From contig CAJOHO010000003.1 in NCBI GenBank assembly GCA_905234555.1, positions 1 to 60,028 on the forward strand: 60,028 nt of DNA, given 5' to 3'. The notes beneath the pieces were generated by a model. That model was not told where the DNA came from and did not search any database. It worked only from the letters and a program-made list of their open reading frames with translations. Shown in pieces: positions 51,901-60,028 of this stretch (within the stretch, counting starts at the first letter, position 1; every line of letters begins with the position of its first letter). The DNA comes from an uncultured Bacteroidaceae bacterium. Lineage in GTDB: Bacteria; Bacteroidota; Bacteroidia; Bacteroidales; Bacteroidaceae. The position numbers and the translations under genes were made by a program.

Positions 51901-51971
51901 CCTTTGCTTCCCTGTGCTGTAGCCAGTATTGCCACAGCCAGCAGTACGAATATCATCCATCTACTTCTCAT
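48968..51971 (-). CDS. lptD: LptD (LPS assembly outer-membrane protein), frameshifted
   Basis: About 1,000 residues if one frameshift is repaired. The first frame (from the ATG at 51971, or 51956) runs to a stop at 50742 and ends GNEDGREEPA; the second frame continues from GEKNLPDYQETKNFKLQWSHRQDP. One extra G in GGG (CCC at 50760-50762 on the plus strand) explains the break. The first part has a signal peptide, a Ser/Lys/Asp repeat linker (KDSLSKDSLPKDTL), an OstA-type periplasmic jelly roll (KDSIIFMMGTKHALLYGDAKVDYQNIKLAADQITISMD) and the start of the barrel; the second part is the long barrel (FTNKDLTMTTVNISRD ... SSYSSNINWY), with an acidic loop of about 45 residues (EEDEEEEEEKKDKEDGDETEDE). 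LptD inserts lipopolysaccharide at the cell surface and is normally essential. Confidence 0.85.
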
Positions 51972-51979
51972 TCAATCTG

Positions 51980-52010
51980 CAAAGTTACGCCTTTTTCCCC
52001 ATTCCACAAA
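51980..52010 (-). promoter_or_regulatory. Promoter of lptD
   Basis: On the minus strand: TTTG (52007-52010), 19 bp, TAACTTTG (51980-51987). Transcription would start within a few bases of the ATG at 51971, so either the mRNA is leaderless or translation starts at the ATG at 51956. Confidence 0.75.
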
Positions 52011-52127
52011 GACTTCCCTCTTAAAATCCCTTAAAACGCCCAAATCTCTTCATTTCATCACCCATTTCCCCACCTTTTGCACACATTGGGGAAGTCGTTT
52101 CGTTTTTTATTTGGCGATTTTTAATTA

Positions 52128-52145
52128 ACTCCTTTTAGGAGTTTT
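52128..52145. terminator. Short hairpin after the SF1 helicase gene
   Basis: AACTCC, TTTT, GGAGTT-like stem (ACTCCTTTTAGGAGT) with T-rich flank. Confidence 0.55.
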
Positions 52146-52148
52146 GTA

Positions 52149-53981
52149 TCAGAGGTGGTCGATGTAGGATTTGAGGCGACGGTAGAAGGGATGGTGGGAG
52201 AGGGTGGTGGAGTCGCCGATGATGATGAGTTTCATGCGGGCACGGGTCATGGCTACGTTCATGCGACGCAGGTCGTTGAGAAAACCGATTTGTCCGTGTT
52301 CGTTGCTGCGAACGAGGGAAATAAGGATGATGTCGCGTTCCTGTCCCTGAAAACCATCGACGGTATTGACGCTGATGGTGGAGCGGATGGAACGGAGGGT
52401 TTCGCTCTTCTTCAACAGGGAACGAAGATACTGAGCCTGAAGTCGATAGGGGGTGATGATGCCGACATCGAGGCGTTCGTCCATATAGCGTGCACGACCT
52501 ATCTTCTCTACGTAGGCTTCGAGGGTCTGAAGGGTGAGTATTGCTTCTTCCTTGTTAATTCGTCCGTGGTTCGATCCGACAAAAGCTTCGGGTGAAGGAC
52601 TCTCTATCCACAATATTGGTATATCGTAGTCGAGGATGGAGCGATGGCGGACAGTGGGAGCGGCTTCCATCTGTCCGTGATAGAACTCGTCGGAGGAGAA
52701 GCGCATGATTTGCTCGTGCATGCGGTATTGCACTTTCAGCAACGTGACGCAAGTGGGTTGGTTGTCCACAATTCGCTCCATGAGTGTGCGTCCCAGTCCT
52801 TGTTTCTGGGCTTCGTAGCACTTGATGGTGGGCGGCAGTTGCTGATGGTCGCCTGCGAAGATGACGCGTGAGGCTCGACGGATGGCAATCCAACAGGCTG
52901 GTTCGAGAGCCTGTGCTGCTTCGTCGATGAAGAGGGTGGAGAATTTATGACCTACGAGGAGTTTGTTGGCGCTTCCCACCAACGTGCAGCTTACAACTCG
53001 TGCCTCGTCGAAGAGGGAAGCGTTGATGCGCATCTCGATTTCTGTCGCACGTTCGCGCAGTCGGGCAATCTTCTGGTGTGTGCTTTCACCTTTCTTCCGT
53101 TGTTCACGTATGTCGCGAATAGCTTTGCGGAGGCTCCAGAGTTCGGGATAGTCAGGATGGTTCTCGAAACGTCGTTCGTAGGTAAACGAGAGCATTTTAT
53201 CGTTCACACGGGTGGGATTGCCGATACGGAGAACTGGAATACCGTGATCCATGAGCTGTTCGCAAATCCAATCTACCGCCATATTGCTCTGGGCACAGAC
53301 CAGCACCTGGGTTTCGCGACGGAGGGTTTCGTAGATGGCTTCGACGAGCGTGGTGGTCTTACCCGTTCCTGGAGGTCCATGAACGACTGCCAAATCCTTT
53401 GCCCACAACACTTCGTTGACGGCCTGCTGCTGGGTGGCGTTGAGCCAGGGAAAGGTCTGAGCCTGAAAGGTGAATTTCTGTGGTTTGAGCTGACCGGCAA
53501 AGAGGTCGCGGAGTTCTTCGAGACGGTTTTTCTTGGCGTTGATGACGTCGTCGAGCGCATGAAACATCGTGCGATAACTGGTTTCGTCGAAATAGAGCTG
53601 AACACCCAAGTTCTCCGTGTTCTGCAGGTCGATGAGCGCCTGTGAAGACGGAAGTACGACCACCATGCGGCTGTCTTCCACATAGGAGATGGTGCAGACG
53701 AAGGGCAGGATTCTTTCGGGTGTGAAGAACACGACAGGTCGTCCGTATTCGAAGTTATGGTCGATGTCGTCGGGTTCCGTCTGTTCTATCTCTACGACCA
53801 GTTGGTTGAGGGAGTTGTAATAGCTGCGTCCAGCTGCGACAGGATACCAGCAGATGCCTCGCTTCACCTTACGGCTGATGCTCATCTGCTCACTTTGCAG
53901 ACGATATTCCTCTCGTTCAGACTCATATTCGAGCTGAAGGAGGGTTTTCAGACGCTGGATGGTTAGGGTGGAGGATTCCAT
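52149..53981 (-). CDS. SF1 DNA/RNA helicase (UPF1/IGHMBP2-like)
   Basis: 610 residues. Walker A is VHGPPGTGKTTTLVEAIYE (about 200-218), motif II is FIDEAAQALEPACW (DEAA), and VNTVDGFQGQERDIILISLVRSN and NVAMTRARMKLIIIGD mark motifs V and VI, as in the UPF1-like superfamily 1B helicases (Smubp-2/Dna2 branch). It probably unwinds DNA or RNA 5' to 3'. The N-terminal 190 residues contain the Stalk/1B-type beta region (KRGICWYPVAAGRSYYNSLNQLVVEIEQTE). It is 36 bp after the GH97_N-barrel gene and is likely co-transcribed with it. Confidence 0.92.
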   Translation of the reverse strand: MESSTLTIQRLKTLLQLEYESEREEYRLQSEQMSISRKVKRGICWYPVAAGRSYYNSLNQLVVEIEQTEPDDIDHNFEYGRPVVFFTPERILPFVCTISYVEDSRMVVVLPSSQALIDLQNTENLGVQLYFDETSYRTMFHALDDVINAKKNRLEELRDLFAGQLKPQKFTFQAQTFPWLNATQQQAVNEVLWAKDLAVVHGPPGTGKTTTLVEAIYETLRRETQVLVCAQSNMAVDWICEQLMDHGIPVLRIGNPTRVNDKMLSFTYERRFENHPDYPELWSLRKAIRDIREQRKKGESTHQKIARLRERATEIEMRINASLFDEARVVSCTLVGSANKLLVGHKFSTLFIDEAAQALEPACWIAIRRASRVIFAGDHQQLPPTIKCYEAQKQGLGRTLMERIVDNQPTCVTLLKVQYRMHEQIMRFSSDEFYHGQMEAAPTVRHRSILDYDIPILWIESPSPEAFVGSNHGRINKEEAILTLQTLEAYVEKIGRARYMDERLDVGIITPYRLQAQYLRSLLKKSETLRSIRSTISVNTVDGFQGQERDIILISLVRSNEHGQIGFLNDLRRMNVAMTRARMKLIIIGDSTTLSHHPFYRRLKSYIDHL

Positions 53982-54017
53982 GTTTTATCCTTGCGGAAAA
54001 TCGCAAGGCTCAAATCA

Positions 54018-55160
54018 TCAGAGGCAATAGCCAATGGAGAAGAGGAGGGTGTGACGGCCTGTGGGTCTCTGGCTGCCTAAGAACCATTGGTATTCGTAGC
54101 CTACTTCCAGAGAGGCTCGTTCGCGCATCATGAATTGCACTTTCATGCCCAATCCAACGAGAAAATGGTCGTGGTTCTGCACATCCTTGAATCCGATGCG
54201 TGTCTTTCCATGTTGATGCAGATTCATGTAGGTGGCTGTGGCGTAGGGCGAGAAATGCCATACGTCGGAGCCGTTCTGAACCGGCAGATTGTAGCCGACA
54301 CGTGCCGACACATCTCGCATATAGATACGACCAATGACTTTGTCGAACGGCGGGAAATCGCGGTCGTAAAAGATATACATGGACTGTTGACAGGGTGAGA
54401 AGCTCAATCCTGTGTAGAGATTTTTATAGATGAAATCGGCATAAACGCTGTTAGATTCGTTCACGTCGTGCCATTGCGAACCTTGAATCCAGCTGAAGCC
54501 ACTTCCGATGGAAACGGACGAAAGGGCATCTCTCTTCGTGACAATCTTGTTGGACGGATAGGTGAGATCCCATTCGTCGGGACCTTCCTTCTTCTCGATT
54601 CGGCCTTCATCCAATTTCATCGTCCGCCACGGAAACACGATGTCGCCGCTGAAGGTACCTACGATAGCATTGGCTTTTTCGTCGGGGAAGACGGCACTAA
54701 TGTCGAGCACTTTATATTCGTCAGGATAACCCTCGACGGAGAAACGGTAAGCCACTCCTTCGTTGAAAACTCTGATTTCCAACAGAATACCTGCGGAGGT
54801 ATGGAGTACGGCACGATTGTAGCGGTTGCCGATGGAAGTCAGACAGCTGTCCGTCGCGTCGAAGGTGGCGAGGGTTCTGGGTGCGGCATCGTAGGCGGTA
54901 ACGTCGGCTTTACCAAAGGAATGTCTGTGACCGTGCGACTTGACCGTCATGCTGATTTCCTTGCGACGCACCACTCGTCTGCCTTCGACGGAAACATCCA
55001 TGTACATTCGTTCCTTACGCATCATCTTCGAGTTGTACTTACGTACCCAGACAGACTGCAGACTCACGCGGATTCTGCTGTCGGGAGACATCACATTGTA
55101 TTGCGCTTGCATGAGCAAGGGGAAAAGCAGCAATAATAGAAAAAGGATGGTTTTTTTCAT
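54018..55160 (-). CDS. GH97_N-like domain fused to an outer-membrane beta-barrel
   Basis: 380 residues with a signal peptide (about 20, ending LLMQAQ). Residues about 22-230 read like the N-terminal beta-sandwich of GH97 glycoside hydrolases: MSPDSRIRVSLQS, RRVVRRKEISMTVKSHG, ILLEIRVFNEGVAYRFSVEGYPDEYKVLDISAVFPDE. The catalytic GH97 barrel is missing; instead there is a short outer-membrane barrel (SVSIGSGFSWIQG, LYTGLSFSPCQQSMYIFYDRDF, FSPYATATYMN, LGMKVQFMMRERASLEVGYEYQWFLG, ending LLFSIGYCL). So a sugar-binding fold appears fused to a membrane anchor. Function is unknown. It is 12 bp after the TPR gene. Confidence 0.7.
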   Translation of the reverse strand: MKKTILFLLLLLFPLLMQAQYNVMSPDSRIRVSLQSVWVRKYNSKMMRKERMYMDVSVEGRRVVRRKEISMTVKSHGHRHSFGKADVTAYDAAPRTLATFDATDSCLTSIGNRYNRAVLHTSAGILLEIRVFNEGVAYRFSVEGYPDEYKVLDISAVFPDEKANAIVGTFSGDIVFPWRTMKLDEGRIEKKEGPDEWDLTYPSNKIVTKRDALSSVSIGSGFSWIQGSQWHDVNESNSVYADFIYKNLYTGLSFSPCQQSMYIFYDRDFPPFDKVIGRIYMRDVSARVGYNLPVQNGSDVWHFSPYATATYMNLHQHGKTRIGFKDVQNHDHFLVGLGMKVQFMMRERASLEVGYEYQWFLGSQRPTGRHTLLFSIGYCL

Positions 55161-55172
55161 TATGATGGTATT

Positions 55173-57386
55173 TTAATTCAGACCGATACGGACGGCATCG
55201 TAGAGCATTTCGGTACGGCTGACGTCGATGCCGAGTTCCTTGAGGGTTTTGGCTAACGCCACGAACTGGTGCTTGAACAGGCTTTCGGCATGTTCCTGAT
55301 GCTTATACTGGTGATAGGCGTTGAGGAAATAGCTGTAGGCTGACTTGAGTTCGCCGGCAACCAACATGGCTGCTGCTGCATGCATCATCACATCTGGATG
55401 ACTGGTAGTTGCGTCAAACTGATCTGTCAAACTGTTATAGAGCGAAACTGCTTTATCTGTGTTGCCTGTGAGCAGTTGACACCAAGCCAGTTTGTCTTTC
55501 AGCTCTACATTTTCGTCATCGAGATAGGTGGCTTTATAGAGAAGAGGAATAGCAGCTTCGTAATTGTCGGTTTGGATGAAACAATCAATCTTGCGGTTGA
55601 GATAGCGCTGGTTCTCCGGTTCGCTGTCGAGCAGGAGGTCGTAATAAGCTTCTGCCTCTGTATAGCGCTTCAGCTGGAACGCCACTTGTGCCAGATGCTT
55701 GAGTGTCCAGCCTGAGGTAGATTTGAGTTCGAAGGCTGTGGAATAGTATTTGAAGGCTGACTCCAGGTCTCCGTTCTTCTGATGACAGAATCCGATTTTC
55801 TGCCAGATGTCGGCATCGTCTTCCTTGGGTTGTGGATGGAGCGTGAGGAAGAGGTCTATGGCTTCCTTGTAGAACCCTCGTCGCATAAAGAATTCGGCAA
55901 GCGGCAGCACTTCTTCGGAATGCTGGAGCAGGGGAGTGAAAAGCTTATAATTGGTGGGCGAATAGACAGGTAATTCTTTTGCAAAAGGATTCTGAAACTG
56001 AGGATGATACGGATAAAGACTAAAGAATCGGTAGAGGTCGAAGATATAGGCCCGACTGATGTCCTTTGCCTTGGGTTTAGACCGATCCTTCTTCATGGCT
56101 TCAATCTGTTCGGTCAGCTCGTCGGAAGACATCTGCGACTCCATGCTTCTGGTCAGGGTTTCACGTGCGGTGGCACCTAAAGAGTCTGTCATCAGGCAGA
56201 TGGAGAACTTGTCGCTATTGCAGAAAGGAGCAAACGTGAGCAGGTGGACGATGCTCCCCTTGTCCTTGAAAAAGGAGCGGACTGAAGGATGTTCTTTCGA
56301 GAAAGGTGTGAACCAATGTGACATCGTCTGGAAGAAAGGATAGCCTTTCATATAGGAGAACGTGCTCATATAGACGTCGGCTCCCTCCATCTGCAATTCA
56401 GTCATTTCATCGATTTTTTTCTGCGCTTTCTCGTCCGATACGTTGTGGTGCCATTCGGGATTTTCGCCATTTTTGGTGAGGTAGTCGTCGATTTCCTCTA
56501 TGCCGAACTGCGTACGTTTGAACTTGGCACTTTTGAGGATGGTGGGGATGATGTCGTGGCGCATCTTGCTGCTGATGGTATCGGTAAGGCGGCTGAATTG
56601 TATCTGCATCATGACGCGGTAGATGTCGCGAACGAACTGAGGGTCTTCGAGCAGGAGAGAGAGACGGGCGTTCACTTCGGGGAACTTGGCGATTCGCTTC
56701 TCGTATTGTTGGAGGAGGATGAGGAGTCCGACGATGGAGCGTTGGCTCACTTCGAGCGATGGGTAGAGATAGGCATCGAAGAGAAGCATGAGTTTGCGCT
56801 GGTCGAAACACTCCATGAGCGAGAGCGTGACGGCGCTGACGAAGAGGCTCTTATCGTCGTTGAAGATGACGTCGGAGTTGAGGATTTCCGTCGCCCGTTC
56901 GTAGTCGCTCCGATGCCACACGTCGCTCACCCACAGGTATTCGAACATGGTGCAGAGCATCTTCTCGTGTTCGTCTTCATGCTGTTCCCATTCGTGCTGC
57001 TGAATGCTCTCGCGTTCGTTGGGTTCGGCACGCAGCCGTCTAAGTACCCCACAATGGGTTTCGAGCGAAAGGAAGATGGCGTCGAGCGTCAGGTCCTTGC
57101 GCATATATTTATAGGTAATGGCATATTTTTCGTTGCTCTTCTCACGAAGCCGACGCAGACGCATGACTCTGTCAGACAGCACGTATGCCTGCTGAACGAG
57201 CTGGTCGTGCAGGTGGCGGGAATTGGGGTCTTCCACACCTTCCATCATGTAGCGAAGCATGGTGGCATAGGTGGAACGCATGCGACTCAGTTCGTTGTCG
57301 AATTCGTAGTTCTGAACATCGTTGACAAGCGACTGGAGAGAGTCGAGCATGTCAGTCAGGCTGGATGAACGAAAAACTTTTTCCAT
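55173..57386 (-). CDS. TPR-repeat protein of unknown function
   Basis: 737 residues, no signal peptide. The N-terminal 440 residues are helical and not recognised (RSTYATMLRYMMEGVEDPNSRHLHDQL, YLWVSDVWHRSDYERATEI). From about 515 to 700 there are TPR units (KEAIDLFLTLHPQPKEDDADIWQKIGFCHQKNGDLESAFKYYSTAFEL, AEAYYDLLLDSEPENQRYLNRKIDC). It probably acts in the cytoplasm as a scaffold. The start overlaps the upstream solute-binding lipoprotein gene by 35 bp; an ATG at 57350 would remove the overlap. It is followed 12 bp later by the GH97_N-barrel gene. Confidence 0.75.
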   Translation of the reverse strand: MEKVFRSSSLTDMLDSLQSLVNDVQNYEFDNELSRMRSTYATMLRYMMEGVEDPNSRHLHDQLVQQAYVLSDRVMRLRRLREKSNEKYAITYKYMRKDLTLDAIFLSLETHCGVLRRLRAEPNERESIQQHEWEQHEDEHEKMLCTMFEYLWVSDVWHRSDYERATEILNSDVIFNDDKSLFVSAVTLSLMECFDQRKLMLLFDAYLYPSLEVSQRSIVGLLILLQQYEKRIAKFPEVNARLSLLLEDPQFVRDIYRVMMQIQFSRLTDTISSKMRHDIIPTILKSAKFKRTQFGIEEIDDYLTKNGENPEWHHNVSDEKAQKKIDEMTELQMEGADVYMSTFSYMKGYPFFQTMSHWFTPFSKEHPSVRSFFKDKGSIVHLLTFAPFCNSDKFSICLMTDSLGATARETLTRSMESQMSSDELTEQIEAMKKDRSKPKAKDISRAYIFDLYRFFSLYPYHPQFQNPFAKELPVYSPTNYKLFTPLLQHSEEVLPLAEFFMRRGFYKEAIDLFLTLHPQPKEDDADIWQKIGFCHQKNGDLESAFKYYSTAFELKSTSGWTLKHLAQVAFQLKRYTEAEAYYDLLLDSEPENQRYLNRKIDCFIQTDNYEAAIPLLYKATYLDDENVELKDKLAWCQLLTGNTDKAVSLYNSLTDQFDATTSHPDVMMHAAAAMLVAGELKSAYSYFLNAYHQYKHQEHAESLFKHQFVALAKTLKELGIDVSRTEMLYDAVRIGLN

Positions 57387-58317
57387 AGAGATTGCGTGAA
57401 CGAAGCCAGTCGCTGGCTTGGGTAATCAGGGAATCGGTGGGTGGAGTAGAGTGATGGAACGTAGGAATAGCAGCCAACGAGTCGGGCAGCTGCTGTTCCA
57501 TCGGTATGTAGGAAAGGAGGCGTGGCGCTTCCTTCTGAGCTTTCTGGTTGATGAGGTCAACAGCCATATCGTAGGCTTTGACCAAAAGTTGGAGGTCGTG
57601 CTTGCGAATGTGCAGCACGCTGTCGTTTGCAACAGCCACCATCAGTCCCTGACCTATGCCCAGGCTGTCTGTACCCGTCACACGAGTGCCGCCTCGACTG
57701 ACACTAAGTGTGGCGTAGGGTTCGGGCAATAAGGCTCCGTCGTATTGCTGCTGGTCAACCATCGAGGCACGCAGGCTGATGTCGTTGATCTGCGGACGGT
57801 TGAGTTCGTCGTTGCCCAGTTTAACGGACGCCAGCATTTGGTCAGCTGTGTAGTCAACCACAGAATGGCGTGTGATGCCGATGATTTTCTCCTTGATGCT
57901 TTTCGTCTGCTTGATGCGAGCGGACTGAGCGGTAACGAGGAAAAGATGGAGGTCGTTGCCCAGCACGATACCGATGCTGTCGCCCTGACTTCCCCAAAGG
58001 CAGGCTTTGAAAAGGTCGGTAACAGCCACATCGACGGCACCTCGACAGAAAGCTGTGTCGGCATCCATAGAGGCGTCGAACGTAAGGAGACGTACGTTCA
58101 CACCCAACGAATCGAACAGTCCACATTCGTCCGCCACATAGAACGGCAGACATTCCATCGTGGGCAGGACTGCCACACTAAGTGCTGTGGAATCGACAGT
58201 TTCCACCTCCACTTCCTGTTTGTTGCCACAACTCGTCATCAGCAACATCAGGAACAGAGACACGAGGAAAACCTTGTAGGTTGTACTTTGCACGATGTAC
58301 CTTGTACTTTTCTTCAT
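57352..58317 (-). CDS. Solute-binding lipoprotein (SsuA/NMT1-like)
   Basis: 321 residues. The signal peptide ends in a lipobox (LMLLMTSCGNK, Cys near residue 31). The mature part is like the NMT1/SsuA-type periplasmic binding proteins (VAVLPTMECLPFYVADECGLFDSLGVNVRLLTFDASMDADTAFCRGAVDVAVTDLFKACL, GALLPEPYATLSVSRGG), which bind small organic sulfur, nitrogen or amine compounds. No ABC permease or ATPase lies nearby, so it is an orphan or a sensor. It overlaps the TPR gene by 35 bp and follows the pgk terminator. Confidence 0.85.
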   Translation of the reverse strand: MKKSTRYIVQSTTYKVFLVSLFLMLLMTSCGNKQEVEVETVDSTALSVAVLPTMECLPFYVADECGLFDSLGVNVRLLTFDASMDADTAFCRGAVDVAVTDLFKACLWGSQGDSIGIVLGNDLHLFLVTAQSARIKQTKSIKEKIIGITRHSVVDYTADQMLASVKLGNDELNRPQINDISLRASMVDQQQYDGALLPEPYATLSVSRGGTRVTGTDSLGIGQGLMVAVANDSVLHIRKHDLQLLVKAYDMAVDLINQKAQKEAPRLLSYIPMEQQLPDSLAAIPTFHHSTPPTDSLITQASDWLRSRNLYGKSFSFIQPD

Positions 58318-58332
58318 TCAGAATAAAAACAA

Positions 58333-58403
58333 GTCAAGGATTCTAAGGATGATAAGAATATTTCTTAGCCGAAAACTCCGTTCCAATCCTTAAAATCCTT
58401 GAC
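58333..58403 (-). terminator. Long hairpin after pgk
   Basis: GTCAAGGATT-C-TAAGGAT (58333-58350) and ATCCTTA-A-AATCCTTGAC (58386-58403) form an 18-bp stem with one mismatch and a 35-nt loop; on the minus strand TTGTTTTT follows. It is probably the pgk terminator, although the loop is unusually long. Confidence 0.6.
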
Positions 58404-58428
58404 ACAGGAATGTTTAATGTATTAACAA

Positions 58429-59697
58429 TTAGCCCTTGATGGCAGCTACGCCTGGGAGCACCTTGCCTTCGATAGCTTCGAGGAGGGCACCACCACCAGT
58501 AGAGATGTAGCTGACCTTGTCCTCAAGACCGAACTTGTGAACGCAAGCTACAGAGTCGCCACCACCGATGAGTGAGAATGCACCTTCGGCAGTTGCCTTT
58601 GCTACGGCGTCGCCTACAGCACGGCTACCTGCGCAGAAGTCGTCACACTCGAAGCAGCCTGCAGGACCGTTCCAGAGGATGGTCTTGGCACCTTCGATGG
58701 CCTTGGCGAACTTAGCCTGGCTCTTAGGACCAACGTCGAGACCGTCCCAACCATCTTCGATGGCGTTGGATGGGAAAATCTTCACCTCAGCACCTGGCTT
58801 CACGCTGAATGTGCCGAAGTCGTAACCTGTGCAGCAAACGCTGTCCTCAGCCAGAACGAGTTCTACGCCGTTCTTCTTAGCCATTTCTTCAACGCCAAGG
58901 GCTACATCGAGCTTGTCGAGTTCGACGATAGAGTTACCGATTTCGCCACCGTGAGCCTTCATGAACGTGTAAGTCATACCGCCACAGAGGATGAGACGGT
59001 CCACCTTGCCCAGCAGGTTCTCGATGATACCGATCTTCGTAGAAACCTTGGAACCACCCATGATGGCAACGAATGGACGCTGGATGTTGCTGAGCACATT
59101 GTCAACAGCCTTCACTTCCTTCTCCATCAGCAGACCGAGCATCTTGTTGTCTGCATCGAAATAGTCAGCAATCACAGCTGTAGAAGCGTGACGACGGTGA
59201 GCTGTACCGAAAGCATCCATTACGTAGCAGTCAGCATAGCTTGCCAAAGTCTTGGCAAACTCCTTCTGGCTTTCCTTCATAGCCTTCTTAGCCTCGTCGT
59301 ACTCAGGAGTACCTTTCTCCACACCTACGGGCTTGCCTTCCTCTTCAGGATAGAAGCGCAGGTTTTCGAGCAGCAGCACTTCGCCAGCCTTCAGGGCAGC
59401 AGCTTCAGCTTGAGCCTTAGCGCAGTCGGGAGCAAACTTCACAGGAGTGCCGAGGGCAGCAGCCACAGCATCCTTGATCTGAGCAAGCGAAAGCTTAGGA
59501 TTTACCTTACCCTTTGGCTTACCCATGTGGCTCATGATGATGAGGGCACCACCTTGCTCCAGAATCAGCTTCAGCGTGGGAAGCGCACCACGGATACGAG
59601 TGTCGTCTGTGATCTGACCATTCTCATTGAGAGGCACGTTGAAGTCAACGCGCACGATTGCCTTCTTACCGGCAAAATTGTAGTTCTTAATCTCCAT
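58429..59697 (-). CDS. pgk: Phosphoglycerate kinase
   Basis: 422 residues. It transfers phosphate from 1,3-bisphosphoglycerate to ADP in glycolysis. Conserved blocks: [24 protein letters not shown] (about 12-35), [21 protein letters not shown] (about 165), [21 protein letters not shown] (about 210), [12 protein letters not shown] (about 340) and [13 protein letters not shown] (about 375). It is monocistronic, with its promoter at 59750-59781 and a long hairpin after the stop. Confidence 0.97.
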   Translation of the reverse strand: MEIKNYNFAGKKAIVRVDFNVPLNENGQITDDTRIRGALPTLKLILEQGGALIIMSHMGKPKGKVNPKLSLAQIKDAVAAALGTPVKFAPDCAKAQAEAAALKAGEVLLLENLRFYPEEEGKPVGVEKGTPEYDEAKKAMKESQKEFAKTLASYADCYVMDAFGTAHRRHASTAVIADYFDADNKMLGLLMEKEVKAVDNVLSNIQRPFVAIMGGSKVSTKIGIIENLLGKVDRLILCGGMTYTFMKAHGGEIGNSIVELDKLDVALGVEEMAKKNGVELVLAEDSVCCTGYDFGTFSVKPGAEVKIFPSNAIEDGWDGLDVGPKSQAKFAKAIEGAKTILWNGPAGCFECDDFCAGSRAVGDAVAKATAEGAFSLIGGGDSVACVHKFGLEDKVSYISTGGGALLEAIEGKVLPGVAAIKG

Positions 59698-59749
59698 TTG
59701 TTACAAATTATAGAATGAATAAAAATGTAATCTGCGGGTTAATTTTCTG

Positions 59750-59781
59750 CAAAGTTAACGTTTTTTCCTGATTCTTCCAAA
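59750..59781 (-). promoter_or_regulatory. Promoter of pgk
   Basis: On the minus strand: TTTG (59778-59781), 20 bp, TAACTTTG (59750-59757), about 53 bp before the start codon. Confidence 0.8.
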
Positions 59782-59814
59782 CTTTCGTTCGTTTTTAATA
59801 AAAAACGAGTGGAA

Positions 59815-60028
59815 TTACTGACCGATTCGCGTTTCCTTCACCTTCTCCAGCTTGAAGTCGTTACCATTCCAACGGTACAGGTAATGAACTTCCGAAGCAT
59901 AGTCGTGGTTCACCTCCGTATTGTGGCAAAGCACGGCAATGTCCTTTCCGTCGGCAGGCAGACTGTAGGAATAGGAGTCGTATTCGCTCATTTCCTTATC
60001 CATCTTCTCGGACAGAGCTGGCTCAGGC
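59815..60028 (-). CDS. Incomplete gene at right edge (hypothetical)
   Basis: Only the last 70 codons are in the window; the frame is open to the edge (PEPALSEKMDKEMSEYDSYSYSLPADGKDIAVLCHNTEVNHDYASEVHYLYRWNGNDFKLEKVKETRIGQ, shown in pieces: PEPALSEKMDKEMSEYDSY at the edge, ending RWNGNDFKLEKVKETRIGQ). The W-N-G-x-x-F-x-L pattern occurs at the end of several small Bacteroidales beta-strand proteins. No function can be given. Confidence 0.6.
   Translation of the reverse strand, partial: PEPALSEKMDKEMSEYDSYSYSLPADGKDIAVLCHNTEVNHDYASEVHYLYRWNGNDFKLEKVKETRIGQ

Overview
The window comes from a member of the Bacteroidota, order Bacteroidales, most likely a Prevotellaceae-type genome. The signs are Bacteroidetes promoters (TTTG, 19-21 bp, TAnnTTTG) in front of many genes, absence of clear Shine-Dalgarno sequences, a complete Bat aerotolerance operon, PL11 and GH2 polysaccharide enzymes, zinc-independent type B ribosomal protein L31, and type IX secretion traits (a DUF5103 plug protein and a large surface protein with a CTD-like C-terminus). 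Genus and species cannot be fixed from the sequence alone.

Layout. 1-5.4 kb: a DUF4421 protein flanked by two copies of a complex repeat, gapA, a tiny lipoprotein, mscL and an iron alcohol dehydrogenase. 5.6-11.6 kb: a frameshifted ~1,500-residue secreted protein, tRNA-Glu and a class A acid phosphatase. 11.7-18.3 kb (minus): exonuclease, small proteins, thioesterase, ZIP transporter, MsrA, GH2 glycosidase, and a ketopantoate reductase behind an attenuator-like leader RNA. 18.4-20.2 kb (plus): a Spy-like glycine-rich protein, four tRNAs (Leu, Gly, Leu, Gly) and rpmE2. 20.3-29 kb (minus): YgiQ radical SAM protein, a golvesin/amidase-like protein, the DUF5103 plug protein, uxaC and a carboxypeptidase-regulatory-domain protein. 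29.1-42 kb (minus): a long unidirectional block moxR, DUF58, bat genes A to E, PAP2 phosphatase, ispE, a lipoprotein and PL11 lyase. 42.0-42.84 kb: no gene, several 22-bp-period repeat arrays. 42.8-47.5 kb: ompA, eda, kdgK and a divergent LacI regulator. 47.6-60 kb (minus): DbpA-like helicase, a frameshifted lptD, an SF1 helicase, a GH97_N/beta-barrel protein, a TPR protein, a solute-binding lipoprotein, pgk and an incomplete gene at the edge.

Functionally, the carbohydrate genes form a scattered pectin/hexuronate theme: PL11 rhamnogalacturonan lyase, UxaC, KdgK and Eda with a LacI regulator, feeding into GapA and Pgk. The envelope theme comprises LptD, OmpA, Bat, MscL and the T9SS plug protein. 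No insertion sequence, phage, plasmid or CRISPR locus was found.

The most unusual content is non-coding: (i) arrays with unrelated sequences that share an exact 22-bp period; (ii) a GC-rich hairpin/G-run element found between genes and also in frame inside the GH2 and YgiQ genes; (iii) a repeat pair whose inner ~63 bp lies in opposite orientations, one copy also carrying a 79-bp palindromic insertion that is absent from the other; and (iv) a leader RNA with a mini-ORF and terminator before the ketopantoate reductase gene.
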